This document shows positions 1 to 7,837 of a stretch of 64,000 bases of DNA, one piece after another. Every line of letters starts with the position of its first letter. Position 1 is the stretch's first letter. The position numbers and the translations under genes are program-made. The stretch lies in the NCBI GenBank assembly GCA_905198125.1, contig CAJKBH010000015.1, positions 6,685-70,684 of the forward strand, in the 5' to 3' direction. The notes beneath the pieces are model-generated. The model was not told where the DNA came from and searched no databases. It saw nothing but the letters and a program-made list of their open reading frames with translations. Origin of the DNA: an uncultured Porphyromonadaceae bacterium (GTDB taxonomy: Bacteria; Bacteroidota; Bacteroidia; Bacteroidales; Muribaculaceae).

Positions 1-304
1 TGATCTGACTGCTGTCGCCCTGCTCCACGCTGCCGGCGCCGATGTTGAAGCGCCAGATGCTGAGGCCTATACCTTTGGGATTACGGTTGGTGTCCGTGTC
101 GGAGCTGAACAGTAGGTCGGCCACGGCGTTCTGTGTGGCCGGAGGCATCTCGCCGACAAAGCGCATGCTCCAGGCGTCCGACGCACCGAATCCGTCGATA
201 GACTGATAGACTTTGTCAGGATTGATCACGACGGTTTCCTTAGCGGTAGCAATGCTCAGACAGCCGGCCACGAGAAGTGATAGCGATAATATTCCGAGTC
301 TCAT
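1..304 (-). CDS. GH30-like glycoside hydrolase, N-terminal part (runs off left edge)
   Basis: The reverse strand opens with ATG at 304 and stays open to the window edge, giving the first 101 residues. It begins with a hydrophobic export signal containing LLVAGC (Cys15), a plausible lipobox, so it may be an outer-surface lipoprotein; cleavage after the later ATA is the alternative. The mature part shows IDGFGASDAWS followed by GIGLSIWRFNIGAGS, the pattern of the first strands of GH30-type clan A (beta/alpha)8 glycosidases such as beta-1,6-galactanases. The catalytic glutamates would lie outside the window. The family call is from these two motifs only; substrate cannot be stated. Confidence 0.7.
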   Translation of the reverse strand, partial: MRLGILSLSLLVAGCLSIATAKETVVINPDKVYQSIDGFGASDAWSMRFVGEMPPATQNAVADLLFSSDTDTNRNPKGIGLSIWRFNIGAGSVEQGDSSQI

Positions 305-386
305 GTATCAGGTTTATGATGTTAGGATGCGTAAAGTTAATAATTATTTATGAATATTTACGTTAACAAATCATAATAGACGGGGT

Positions 387-1163
387 ATGATACTGATAGC
401 AGAATCGAAAACGATGGCGTCCGCGGAGAGGGAAGTGAGCCGGGAGGAATTCGCGGAGTGCCGGCCGCTGTTCGACGGCATAGCCAATGCCATCATGGAC
501 TCGCTGCGCGACCGCACTCCGGAGCAGCTGGCAGCAGAGGCCGGCATCACCCTGCGTCTCGCCGCCTCGCTGCGCCGCATGATATACGAGTTTCCCAACA
601 AAACGACGGGTATGCGCGCCATCGAGGCATTCACCGGCGTGGTGTTCCGTCAGCTTGGCGTTGCCGGATATGATGCCGGGCAGAGGGCGTTTCTACAAGA
701 CAACGTGCGCATCGTCTCCTCGCTGTATGGCTGGCTGCGGCCGGATGACATCGTCAAGCCATACAGATTTGATTTCAAGAGCCATGTCGCCCCGCTTGGC
801 GAGACCTTGATGAAATACTGGAAGAAGGACGTGACCATAGCCCTGGCGCAGGAGCTTCGCGCTAAAGGCGACACCGTCATCATCGACCTCCTGCCGTCGG
901 ACGCGGCCAAATGCGTGGACTGGAAGCTGGTGAAGCGCTTCGCCAACGTGTACAAGGTCGATTTCAAGATGTACGACGGTACCAACGTCATGAAGACGCC
1001 CAATGCCGGCCGGCTGAAGGAGCTGCGCGGGCGATTACTTGATTTAATCATTCGTAACGGTCTCTCGTCCCCCGCCGACATCGCCACCCTTGAGTCCCCC
1101 GACTTCATGCCCGACCCCGCCGGTCCCCGCTACCCGTCATACCTCCCGTTCGTCACCGCATGA
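387..1163 (+). CDS. yaaA: YaaA-family peroxide stress protein
   Basis: A 258-residue protein of the YaaA/DUF328 family, whose E. coli member lowers free iron during hydrogen peroxide stress and has a DNA-binding fold. Family marks are the N-terminal ILIAESKTM, the central SSLYGWLRPDDIVKPYR segment and the FKSHVAPLGETLMKYWK stretch, matching the usual LYGLLRPlD..PYR and LyxfW blocks. Length is normal (about 250). The next gene begins 110 bp downstream with its own promoter, so it is probably monocistronic. The start at 387 keeps the conserved N-terminal strand; no better upstream start exists. Confidence 0.88.
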   Translation: MILIAESKTMASAEREVSREEFAECRPLFDGIANAIMDSLRDRTPEQLAAEAGITLRLAASLRRMIYEFPNKTTGMRAIEAFTGVVFRQLGVAGYDAGQRAFLQDNVRIVSSLYGWLRPDDIVKPYRFDFKSHVAPLGETLMKYWKKDVTIALAQELRAKGDTVIIDLLPSDAAKCVDWKLVKRFANVYKVDFKMYDGTNVMKTPNAGRLKELRGRLLDLIIRNGLSSPADIATLESPDFMPDPAGPRYPSYLPFVTA

Positions 1164-1239
1164 CAGGCCAACTGCCGAAGATTTGATGCCAACTGTATGA
1201 AAAATACACAGTTATGACTGCTTTGTTGATTAAATTATG

Positions 1240-1247
1240 TAATTTTG
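1240..1247 (+). promoter_or_regulatory. Probable -7 element for the TlpA-like gene
   Basis: TAATTTTG matches the Bacteroidetes -7 consensus TAnnTTTG. Transcription would begin near 1252, which is inside the longest reading frame, and supports the downstream ATG at 1274 as the start. A clear -33 TTTG at the usual spacing is not seen. Confidence 0.5.
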
Positions 1248-1273
1248 CCATGAATGTACGAAGCCTCGCAAAT

Positions 1274-2029
1274 ATGAAGTTCTTTACGACGATTCTTTTA
1301 TCATTAGTCGGTTGTCTGAGTGTATATTCTCAGATGCCGGGCGACAGCCTTGTCAAAGCCGCCGCGATAGTGGATGGACTGTTCTTTGATAAGTCCACGC
1401 CACTGAAATCAATTATGCCGGGAGGTTCGACTCTATGCGTACTTGATCCGGACGGAGCTAAGGTTATAGGGGTATATCTGCCCGAAGGATATGTTTTGGA
1501 CGAATCGGTCAGATCAAAAGCAATCCCGGCAGAGCGGGTCATGTTTGCCAAGAAACTGATCCGTGACTATAACGGACGTAAACCGCAGGCTGTCGGTAAA
1601 TATGAGGGAATCGGCGTCAAGGTAGGGGAGCCGATGATCCGGTTTGAATATCCGGATATCGACGGAAATGTCTGGAATAACGAAAGACTGAAGGGTAAAG
1701 TTTACGTCATAAATCTCTGGCAGACAGAGTGCGGGCCATGTCGCCGCGAGATGCCGATACTTTCGGAATGGAAAGAACGGTTTCCCGATGTGGTTTTTCT
1801 TTCGGCTTCCCGTCACAACCGGGAAGAAATCCTGCCCATCGTGACGCGCCATAAGTTTACCGGGACGCATCTTCAGGAAGCCTCCGATTTAGTGGCGCTG
1901 GTCGGTAAGGAGGGCTTTCCCCTTACCATCGTCGTCGACAAGAGCGGCACAGTCCGCTTTGCCAAAGTCGGCGCGTCCGCCGAGAACCAGTCCCAAGCCG
2001 TCTCCGTCATCGAATCCCTGATCCGGTGA
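1274..2029 (+). CDS. TlpA-like thioredoxin-fold protein, exported
   Basis: About 251 residues. The ATG at 1274 was chosen because it begins a clean signal peptide (MKFFTTILLSLVGCLSVYSQ) and lies just after the -7 box; the frame extends upstream to 1214 without a signal. The C-terminal half is a thioredoxin/AhpC-TSA domain: VINLWQTECGPCRREMP carries the redox CGPC pair, followed by GFPLTIVVDKSGTV with the cis-proline. The N-terminal ~100 residues have no family I recognise. It likely acts in the periplasm or on the outer membrane in disulfide reduction, as other TlpA/ResA-like Bacteroidetes proteins do. Substrate is unknown. Confidence 0.85.
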   Translation: MKFFTTILLSLVGCLSVYSQMPGDSLVKAAAIVDGLFFDKSTPLKSIMPGGSTLCVLDPDGAKVIGVYLPEGYVLDESVRSKAIPAERVMFAKKLIRDYNGRKPQAVGKYEGIGVKVGEPMIRFEYPDIDGNVWNNERLKGKVYVINLWQTECGPCRREMPILSEWKERFPDVVFLSASRHNREEILPIVTRHKFTGTHLQEASDLVALVGKEGFPLTIVVDKSGTVRFAKVGASAENQSQAVSVIESLIR

Positions 2030-2161
2030 CCGCACCGAGCTTCTTCAAGACTTAGCACACAATGCCTGTTATGCTATAGGATTCAGTTGTAAAGGAATAC
2101 GTGACAACTGTGTAGTATCTGATGGCATCCGTCGCCAATGGGCGAATTGCATTTTATATCG

Positions 2162-2191
2162 TTGATTTTTCGATCTTATTTGATAACTTTG
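2162..2191 (+). promoter_or_regulatory. Promoter of the RhuM-like gene
   Basis: TTG at 2162-2164, 19 bp spacer, TAACTTTG at 2184-2191: a textbook Bacteroidetes sigma-ABfr promoter. Transcription would start near 2197, 15 nt before the ATG at 2212. Confidence 0.7.
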
Positions 2192-2211
2192 CATTTGAAA
2201 CTGAGACACTA

Positions 2212-3105
2212 ATGAACGAAATAGGTAACAATATTAGCAACTCACAGCCTGGTGGGGAGAATGAAATTATTCTTTATCAGCCGGATTCCACACTTTCGTT
2301 GGATGTCAGGGTGGAGAATGAAACAGTATGGTTAAATCGCAATCAAATAGCTCTACTGTTTGATCGTGATGTAAAAACTATCGGCAAGCATATCAATAAT
2401 GCTCTCAAAGAAGAATTGGATGGACTATCAGTTGTCGCAAAATTTGCGACAACTGCATCTGATGGCAAGACTTATCAGGTCGATTACTATAATATCGAGA
2501 TGATTACCTCTGTTGGGTATAGGGTTAAATCCAAACGAGGCGTTCAATTCAGAGTCTGGGCAAATAAAATCCTGAAAGATTACTTGTTGCGAGGTTACAG
2601 CGTTAATCAACGACTTCTTTGCATGGAGAATCGCATTGACCGTCGTCTGCTGGAGCATGATAAACGGCTTGATGAGTTGACCGACAAGGTCGATTTCTTC
2701 ATTAGGACATCGTTACCTCCCAAAGAAGGAATATTCTTCAACGGACAGATATTTGACGCGCACGAATTCATCTGCCGTCTTATCAAGAGCGCAAACGAAA
2801 GAATTATTCTGATTGACAATTATGTCGATGAATCGGTATTGGTTCAGCTTGATAACCGTAATGAGGATGTGTCGGCGCTAATATACACCGGAGAGATAAG
2901 CAAGCCATTCCGACAAAGCCTAAACCGACATAACCGGCAGTATGCGCCCATAGATGTAAGGACGGCATTACGAATCCATGATAGATTCCTGATTATTGAT
3001 GATTCTCTATATCATATCGGCGCCTCGATAAAAGACCTCGGCAAGAAACTTTTCGCCTTCTCAAAGCTGGAACTTTCCCCTGATTATATCCTTTCCAATA
3101 TTTGA
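2212..3105 (+). CDS. RhuM-family protein with C-terminal PLD-like domain
   Basis: 297 residues from the ATG at 2212, chosen because the promoter -7 box at 2184-2191 lies inside the longer upstream frame. The N-terminal half is a RhuM/virulence-protein domain: VWLNRNQIALLFDRDVKTIGKHINNAL, then YYNIEMITSVGYRVKSKRGVQFRVWANKILKDYL. The C-terminal part (about residues 195-297) resembles the phospholipase D-like tail of many ORF6N/RhuM proteins, with IHDRFLIIDDSLYHIGAS in place of a full HxKxxxxD motif (H-x-R-x4-D). The gene is visibly AT-richer than its neighbours, stands alone, and is probably horizontally acquired. Family role is uncertain; links to mobile elements and defence are inference. Confidence 0.8.
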   Translation: MNEIGNNISNSQPGGENEIILYQPDSTLSLDVRVENETVWLNRNQIALLFDRDVKTIGKHINNALKEELDGLSVVAKFATTASDGKTYQVDYYNIEMITSVGYRVKSKRGVQFRVWANKILKDYLLRGYSVNQRLLCMENRIDRRLLEHDKRLDELTDKVDFFIRTSLPPKEGIFFNGQIFDAHEFICRLIKSANERIILIDNYVDESVLVQLDNRNEDVSALIYTGEISKPFRQSLNRHNRQYAPIDVRTALRIHDRFLIIDDSLYHIGASIKDLGKKLFAFSKLELSPDYILSNI

Positions 3106-3260
3106 GGTCGCAATTTGCAACATAAAGGGCAAAGTCGCAATTTATGAAGATAATAATCACGAAGAAGATCCAAAAAATATTCTGGTGTTGATAATATATG
3201 AAGACGGTATGTGATTAATACATTCCATTTTGAGCCAGATAATCCGTGAGGCTATAAAAC

Positions 3261-3290
3261 AAAAAAGAGAACCGGTGAGGTTCTCTTCTT
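3261..3290 (-). terminator. Rho-independent terminator after tRNA-Ser
   Basis: On the minus strand GAGAACC (3285-3279) pairs with GGTTCTC (3273-3267) around a 5-nt loop, followed by a run of T from 3266 down. It sits 10 bp beyond the 3' end of tRNA-Ser and fits termination of that transcript. Confidence 0.8.
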
Positions 3291-3294
3291 TTGT

Positions 3295-3385
3295 TGGCGG
3301 AGAGGACGAGATTCGAACTCGTGGTAGGATAATCTCCTACGTCAGTTTAGCAAACTGGTGGTTTCAGCCACTCACCCACCTCTCC
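3295..3385 (-). tRNA. tRNA-Ser (GCT anticodon)
   Basis: Ninety-one nucleotides on the minus strand including an encoded CCA. The acceptor stem pairs GGAGAGG with CCTCTCC. The anticodon arm CAGTTTGCTAAACTG gives anticodon GCT. A long variable arm (GTAGGAGATTATCCTAC) marks a class II tRNA, as serine requires, and the T arm holds TTCGAAT. It reads AGC/AGU codons. Confidence 0.95.
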
Positions 3386-3438
3386 ATTATGTTAATGGTT
3401 TTGACATCATTCGTCGGATGGTTCGGCCTTTCGGAGTG

Positions 3439-3469
3439 CAAAGTTAATACATTTTTCCGAATTTCCCAA
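3439..3469 (-). promoter_or_regulatory. Promoter of tRNA-Ser
   Basis: On the minus strand TAACTTTG occupies 3446-3439, with an ATTG at about 3470-3467 at 20 bp spacing. A start near 3432 gives a 5' leader of about 47 nt before the mature tRNA. Confidence 0.6.
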
Positions 3470-3596
3470 TTCAACACCAAAAAATCTGTAAAATTTTCAG
3501 GGAAACAGGCATAAACATGTATATTCCGGGCAAACGTAGTCTACACCTCACACATTTACGAAGCCTAAAGATGAGAATAAAACAATGTAAGTCAGT

Positions 3597-3872
3597 GCCT
3601 CGGAGAGGCTGTTTCTCATTAACCCCACGATGGCCGGAGGGTGCAAAGCGACCCGACAGCCTTCGTGGGGTTATTGCCGAGATATGACAGCTTGGTCGCA
3701 GACCATGTCTCTCGCCACACGCCTCTTGGTTCTGTGGTATGACGGGTGTGGAAGTACAGCGACATGGTCTTCGACCAAGCCTTGCTACGCCGTGTCTACC
3801 CCACGAAGGCCGGTGCCAGCTGTCGCTGTCGCCGCCCATCATGGGGTTATTGAGAAACAGCCTCTTCGAGGC
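3597..3872. repeat. Nested palindromic element (MITE-like or structured RNA)
   Basis: A 276-bp noncoding unit with terminal inverted repeats 3597-3633 and 3836-3872 (34 of 37 positions complementary). Inside are further inverted pairs: 3620-3630 with 3663-3673 (11/11), 3690-3709 with 3761-3780 (19/20), 3797-3806 with 3839-3849 (imperfect), and CCACAC 3715-3720 with GTGTGG 3746-3751. Each end is itself a mini-hairpin (GCCTC-3 nt-GAGGC). No convincing ORF is present. The rest of the 746-bp gap between tRNA-Ser and metY holds the tRNA promoter on the left and the metY promoter on the right. Either a non-autonomous transposable element or a folded RNA is possible. Confidence 0.7.
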
Positions 3873-3985
3873 AGTAAAGTCCGATTGCCCATAAAGTCTG
3901 AGGAAAAATGATAAGGTTTGTCAAAGGATTAGTCTTATCTTTTGTTAATTATGGCGGGACAGGGGGATATGCGGTGGCTCGTCAA

Positions 3986-4017
3986 CTTGCATATTCCTAA
4001 AATATAGAGTAATTTTG
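3986..4017 (+). promoter_or_regulatory. Promoter of the metY-metX-hom operon
   Basis: CTTG at 3986-3989, 20 bp spacer, TAATTTTG at 4010-4017. Start near 4023 leaves an AT-rich leader of about 108 nt before metY. Such a leader could hold methionine-responsive control, but I could not match it to a known riboswitch with confidence. Confidence 0.65.
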
Positions 4018-4131
4018 CAATTCCTGTTTTTGTACGTAGGATTTAGTCCAAAAGTGCTATTCAATAAAAGATTTATGGGATTGAGGTGTTATAAAAACTA
4101 AGTGCAATCAAACTAAAGAAGCTATCAGACT

Positions 4132-5436
4132 ATGAAGGAAAATAAGAAATTACGGTTTGCGACGCGGCAGATTCATGGCGGGCTGCATCCGGGCGAGAGC
4201 GGTAACGCGCGAGGTCTGGCCATCGTACCGACGGCGGCTTACCGGTTCCCGTCGTGCGAATATGCCGCCGATCTGTTCGAACTGTCTCAGCCCGGCAACA
4301 TATATACCCGTCTCCAGAATCCCACAACGTCCAATTATGAGGAGCGCATAGCATCGCTTTACGGCGGTACGGGTGCGGTGGCGACGCCTTCGGGCATGGC
4401 GGCCATCTTCGTGACCGTCACCGCGCTGGCACAGGCCGGCGACAATATCGTCACCACGCCTTACCTCTACGGCGGCACATACAATCTGTTTCGCCACTCG
4501 CTACGCAAGCTCGGCATCGAGGTGCGCATCTCGGCCGACGAGGCTCCGGAAGCTATCGCCAAGCTCTGCGACGACCGCACGCGCGCCGTGTTCATGGAGT
4601 CCATGGGCAATCCCACCTGCGCCGTGCCCGATATGGAAGGGATCGCCAAGGTGGCTCACAACGCCGGTGTGCCTCTGATAGTCGACAATACGTTCGGTGC
4701 CGCGGGCTATCTCTGCAACCCCTTCGACTGGGGCGCCGACATCGTGGTGGATTCCGCCACGAAATGGATCAACGGCCACGGCACTGCCATGGGCGGCGTC
4801 ATCGTCGACGGTGGCACCTTCGACTGGAGCAACGGCAAATATCCGCAGATTGACGGCCCCTCCGACGGCTATCACGGCCTGAATCTGTACGAGACTTTCG
4901 GCAACGCCGCTTTCGCCGTGAAATGCCGCGTGGACGGCCTGCGCGATTTCGGCACATGCCCCTCGCCGTTCGACAGCTATCTGATGTGCCTCGGACTCGA
5001 GACGCTGTCGCTGCGTGTCCGTCACCAGGCGGAAGCCACCCGACGCCTCGCCGAATTCTGCGCCCAAAGCCCCTGTGTGTGCTCGGTGAGCTACGTAGGA
5101 TTCGAGGATCATCCCAGCCATAAGAACGCAGAGAAATATTTCCGCGACGCGTCGTCGGGCGTGTTCACTATCGAGCTGGAGGGCGACTTAGATACCACCT
5201 CGCGCTTTGTGGAGGCGCTGGAGCTGTGCGCCCACATGACCATGATAGGGGACTCCATAACCGTGGTGACGCATCCGGCATCCACCACGCACAAGCAGCT
5301 GAGCGAGGCCGACATGCTGGCCGCAGGTGTAACCCCGACATTGCTGCGCATCAGTTTGGGATTAGAGGACGTGGAGGATATCATCGACGATTTCCGGCAG
5401 GCGTTCGAGAAATGCGGACTCGCTTCCAAAGCATGA
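4132..5436 (+). CDS. metY: O-acetylhomoserine sulfhydrylase
   Basis: A 434-residue PLP enzyme of the Cys/Met metabolism family that joins O-acetylhomoserine with sulfide to give homocysteine. Seen: ATRQIHGG near the N-terminus, the NIYTRLQNPT substrate-loop motif, GGTGAVATPSGMAA, IVDNTFGAAGYLCNP, and the PLP lysine in VVDSATKWINGHGTAMGG. Length is typical for MetY (420-440), longer than MetB/MetC. It is followed 3 bp later by metX and then hom, so the three steps homoserine, O-acetylhomoserine and homocysteine are encoded together. A dedicated promoter lies at 3986-4017. Confidence 0.95.
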   Translation: MKENKKLRFATRQIHGGLHPGESGNARGLAIVPTAAYRFPSCEYAADLFELSQPGNIYTRLQNPTTSNYEERIASLYGGTGAVATPSGMAAIFVTVTALAQAGDNIVTTPYLYGGTYNLFRHSLRKLGIEVRISADEAPEAIAKLCDDRTRAVFMESMGNPTCAVPDMEGIAKVAHNAGVPLIVDNTFGAAGYLCNPFDWGADIVVDSATKWINGHGTAMGGVIVDGGTFDWSNGKYPQIDGPSDGYHGLNLYETFGNAAFAVKCRVDGLRDFGTCPSPFDSYLMCLGLETLSLRVRHQAEATRRLAEFCAQSPCVCSVSYVGFEDHPSHKNAEKYFRDASSGVFTIELEGDLDTTSRFVEALELCAHMTMIGDSITVVTHPASTTHKQLSEADMLAAGVTPTLLRISLGLEDVEDIIDDFRQAFEKCGLASKA

Positions 5437-5439
5437 CTG

Positions 5440-6483
5440 ATGGCGCAACTGATATATAATCACCCGGAGCCGTTTGAATTGGAATTGGGCGGCCGTCTTG
5501 ACAACCTGCAGATAGCCTACCACACCTACGGACAGCTGAACGAGGCGCGCGACAACGCGATATGGGTATGCCATGCCCTGACCGCCAACAGCGACGTGGC
5601 CGACTGGTGGCTGCATACGGTGGTGAAGGATGGCTTTCTCGATCCGGAGCGCTATTTTGTGGTATGCGCCAACATCTTAGGTTCATGCTACGGCACCACA
5701 GGGCCGATGAGCGTCAATCCCGCCACCGGCCAGCCATATTACGGCCAGTTTCCCCGGCTGACCATGCGCGACCTGGCGCGGGCGCACCGCCTGCTCGCCG
5801 ACCGGCTCGGCCTGAATAAGATACACGCCCTGATAGGCGCCTCTGTCGGAGGCTTTCAGGCACTGGAATGGTGCTCGCTGGAACCGCAGCGGTTCCGCGA
5901 CATGGTGCTGATAGGCACCGCGCCCAAGGCGTCGCCCTGGAACATAGCCATCAACGAGACGCAGCGCATGGCCATACGCGCCGACGGCACCTTCGGCCAG
6001 CCGCGTCCCGATGCAGGAGCCGCCGGACTCGGAGCGGCCCGCGCCTTGGGACTGCTTACATACCGCGGTCCCGAGGGCTACAACCTGACGCAGCAGGACC
6101 ATGCCGACCAGCCGTGTGCATTGCCGGGCCTTCCGGAGTATCACCGCGCCTGCACCTACCAGCAGCATCAGGGCCGGAAACTGATTGACCGCTTCGACGC
6201 ATATTCCTACATGACCATCCTCGACACCTTCGACACGCACGACATAGGGCGTGACCGCGGAGGGATAGGGAAGGCGCTGCAAAGCATATCCGATGCCGGA
6301 GTGCGGACATGCGTGGTGGGACTCTCCACCGACTTGGTGTTCACTCCGGCGGAGATGAAGGAGTTGGCCGCCATGATACCCGGCTCGGAATATCACGAAA
6401 TTTCCTCGCCGTTCGGCCACGACGGCTTCTTAGTGGAGCACGGACAGCTCAACGCAATACTTAGACCTTTCTTAACACACTGA
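5440..6483 (+). CDS. metX: Homoserine O-acetyltransferase
   Basis: A 347-residue alpha/beta hydrolase-fold acyltransferase that activates homoserine with acetyl-CoA. The nucleophile elbow is GASVGGFQALEW (Ser), the catalytic Asp is in VVGLSTDLVFTP, and the His in FGHDGFLVEH. NGG-type substrate residues appear as TGPMSVNPATGQPYYGQFP. It starts 3 bp after metY and ends 10 bp before hom, so the genes are co-transcribed. Whether the donor is acetyl- or succinyl-CoA cannot be read with certainty, but pairing with a sulfhydrylase points to acetyl. Confidence 0.94.
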   Translation: MAQLIYNHPEPFELELGGRLDNLQIAYHTYGQLNEARDNAIWVCHALTANSDVADWWLHTVVKDGFLDPERYFVVCANILGSCYGTTGPMSVNPATGQPYYGQFPRLTMRDLARAHRLLADRLGLNKIHALIGASVGGFQALEWCSLEPQRFRDMVLIGTAPKASPWNIAINETQRMAIRADGTFGQPRPDAGAAGLGAARALGLLTYRGPEGYNLTQQDHADQPCALPGLPEYHRACTYQQHQGRKLIDRFDAYSYMTILDTFDTHDIGRDRGGIGKALQSISDAGVRTCVVGLSTDLVFTPAEMKELAAMIPGSEYHEISSPFGHDGFLVEHGQLNAILRPFLTH

Positions 6484-6493
6484 AAACAAGATA

Positions 6494-7705
6494 ATGGAAC
6501 AAATCAATATAGGACTTGTAGGCTTCGGCACGGTAGGCCAGGCGCTTTACGAAGTGGTGTCGAGTGCCCGCAACGCTCACGCCGCCGTAAAGCGCATTTG
6601 CGTGCGCAGCCTCGACAAGCCGCGCAAGGTGCAGGTGCCGACCGCGCTGCTCACCACCGACGCCGCCGACATAGTGAACGACCCGGACATCCGCTTAGTG
6701 GTGGAGGTGATAGACGACCCAGAGGCGGCATACCGTATAACCTGCGACGCACTGCGCGCCGGCAAGGACGTGGTGTCGGGCAACAAGGCCATGATAGCGC
6801 GCCATCTGCCCGAACTCATCGAGCTGCAGCAGGCCACGGGCCGCGCCCTGCTTTACGATGCCTCGTCGTGCGGCTCCATCCCCGTGATACGCAACCTGGA
6901 GGAATACTACGACAACGACCTGCTGTTGGAGGTGAAGGGCATTCTGAACGGATCGTCCAACTACATACTGTCGCGTGTGTTCGATCACGGCGAGGAATAT
7001 GCCGACGCCTTGGTACGCGCACAGAAACTCGGATTCGCCGAGAGTGACCCGACGCACGACATCAGCGGCAACGACTCGCTCAACAAGCTGGTTATCATCA
7101 CGCTGCACGCCATCGGCGTGTACGTGCCGCCAAAGGAGATATTCGTTTACGGCATCCCGACGCTGCGCGCCGAGGACATCAGGTATGCCCGCGAGAAGGG
7201 GATGAAAATCAAGCTCGTGGCCCAGGTGGTGAAGCTGTCGGATGCGAAGTTCACCATGTTCGTGATGCCCGAGTTCGTGGCGCCCAACCGCTATATCTAT
7301 GCCGTTGACGACGAATACAACGGCGTGGTGATACGCGGCGAATGCTACGACCGTCAGTTCATGTTCGGCAAGGGAGCCGGAGGGCGCCCCACAGCCTCGT
7401 CGCTGCTGAGCGACATCACGGCCCTGCGCCACAATTACCGCTACGAATACAAGAAGTCGGGCTTCAGTCCCCGTCCCGAATACACCGCCGACGTGACGCT
7501 GAAAATCTACGCCCGCTACGAGCACACCGACCTGCGCGCGGGGCTGCCCTGGATTGCTGTAAACGAGGAATACCGCTGCGACGACTACCGCTATGTGATA
7601 GGCGAGATACGGCTGTCGGACCTGATCACAGCCGCGCCGCTGCTCCGGGCCGACGACATCTTCCTGTGCAATTTTCCGCGCTTTTTCGCCGACCGCGACG
7701 ACTGA
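6494..7705 (+). CDS. hom: Homoserine dehydrogenase
   Basis: A 403-residue NAD(P)-dependent oxidoreductase converting aspartate semialdehyde to homoserine, the branch point to methionine and threonine. Seen: N-terminal Rossmann motif IGLVGFGTVGQALYEVV, VVSGNKAMIARHLP, the family signature VKGILNGSSNYILSRVF and the catalytic HDISGNDSLNKLVI region. It is monofunctional, with no aspartate kinase domain; the C-terminal ~85 residues are not an obvious ACT domain. Placement as third gene after metY-metX suggests supply of homoserine for methionine. Confidence 0.93.
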   Translation: MEQINIGLVGFGTVGQALYEVVSSARNAHAAVKRICVRSLDKPRKVQVPTALLTTDAADIVNDPDIRLVVEVIDDPEAAYRITCDALRAGKDVVSGNKAMIARHLPELIELQQATGRALLYDASSCGSIPVIRNLEEYYDNDLLLEVKGILNGSSNYILSRVFDHGEEYADALVRAQKLGFAESDPTHDISGNDSLNKLVIITLHAIGVYVPPKEIFVYGIPTLRAEDIRYAREKGMKIKLVAQVVKLSDAKFTMFVMPEFVAPNRYIYAVDDEYNGVVIRGECYDRQFMFGKGAGGRPTASSLLSDITALRHNYRYEYKKSGFSPRPEYTADVTLKIYARYEHTDLRAGLPWIAVNEEYRCDDYRYVIGEIRLSDLITAAPLLRADDIFLCNFPRFFADRDD

Positions 7706-7739
7706 CGTCGCGCATTGTGCTGAATTAGGTCCTCAACTT

Positions 7740-7771
7740 TTTGGCTATTTGTCAATTTGTGTGTAACTTTG
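7740..7771 (+). promoter_or_regulatory. Promoter of pyrG
   Basis: TTTG at 7740-7743, exactly 20 bp, then TAACTTTG at 7764-7771: a perfect Bacteroidetes promoter. Start near 7777 leaves a leader of about 60 nt before the GTG codon. Confidence 0.8.
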
Positions 7772-7837
7772 CATCCCGAAGTGTTGTGCGGCTATGTGTC
7801 GTAGCGAGGCTTTATAACAAAGTTAATTGCAAAAATT

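Noticed and set aside
3230..3514. 94-codon frame over tRNA-Ser
   Set aside because: It runs through a complete tRNA and its terminator.
3986..4131. SAM-II type riboswitch before metY
   Set aside because: Only short look-alike segments are present and I could not form the required helices; kept as a low-interest observation only.
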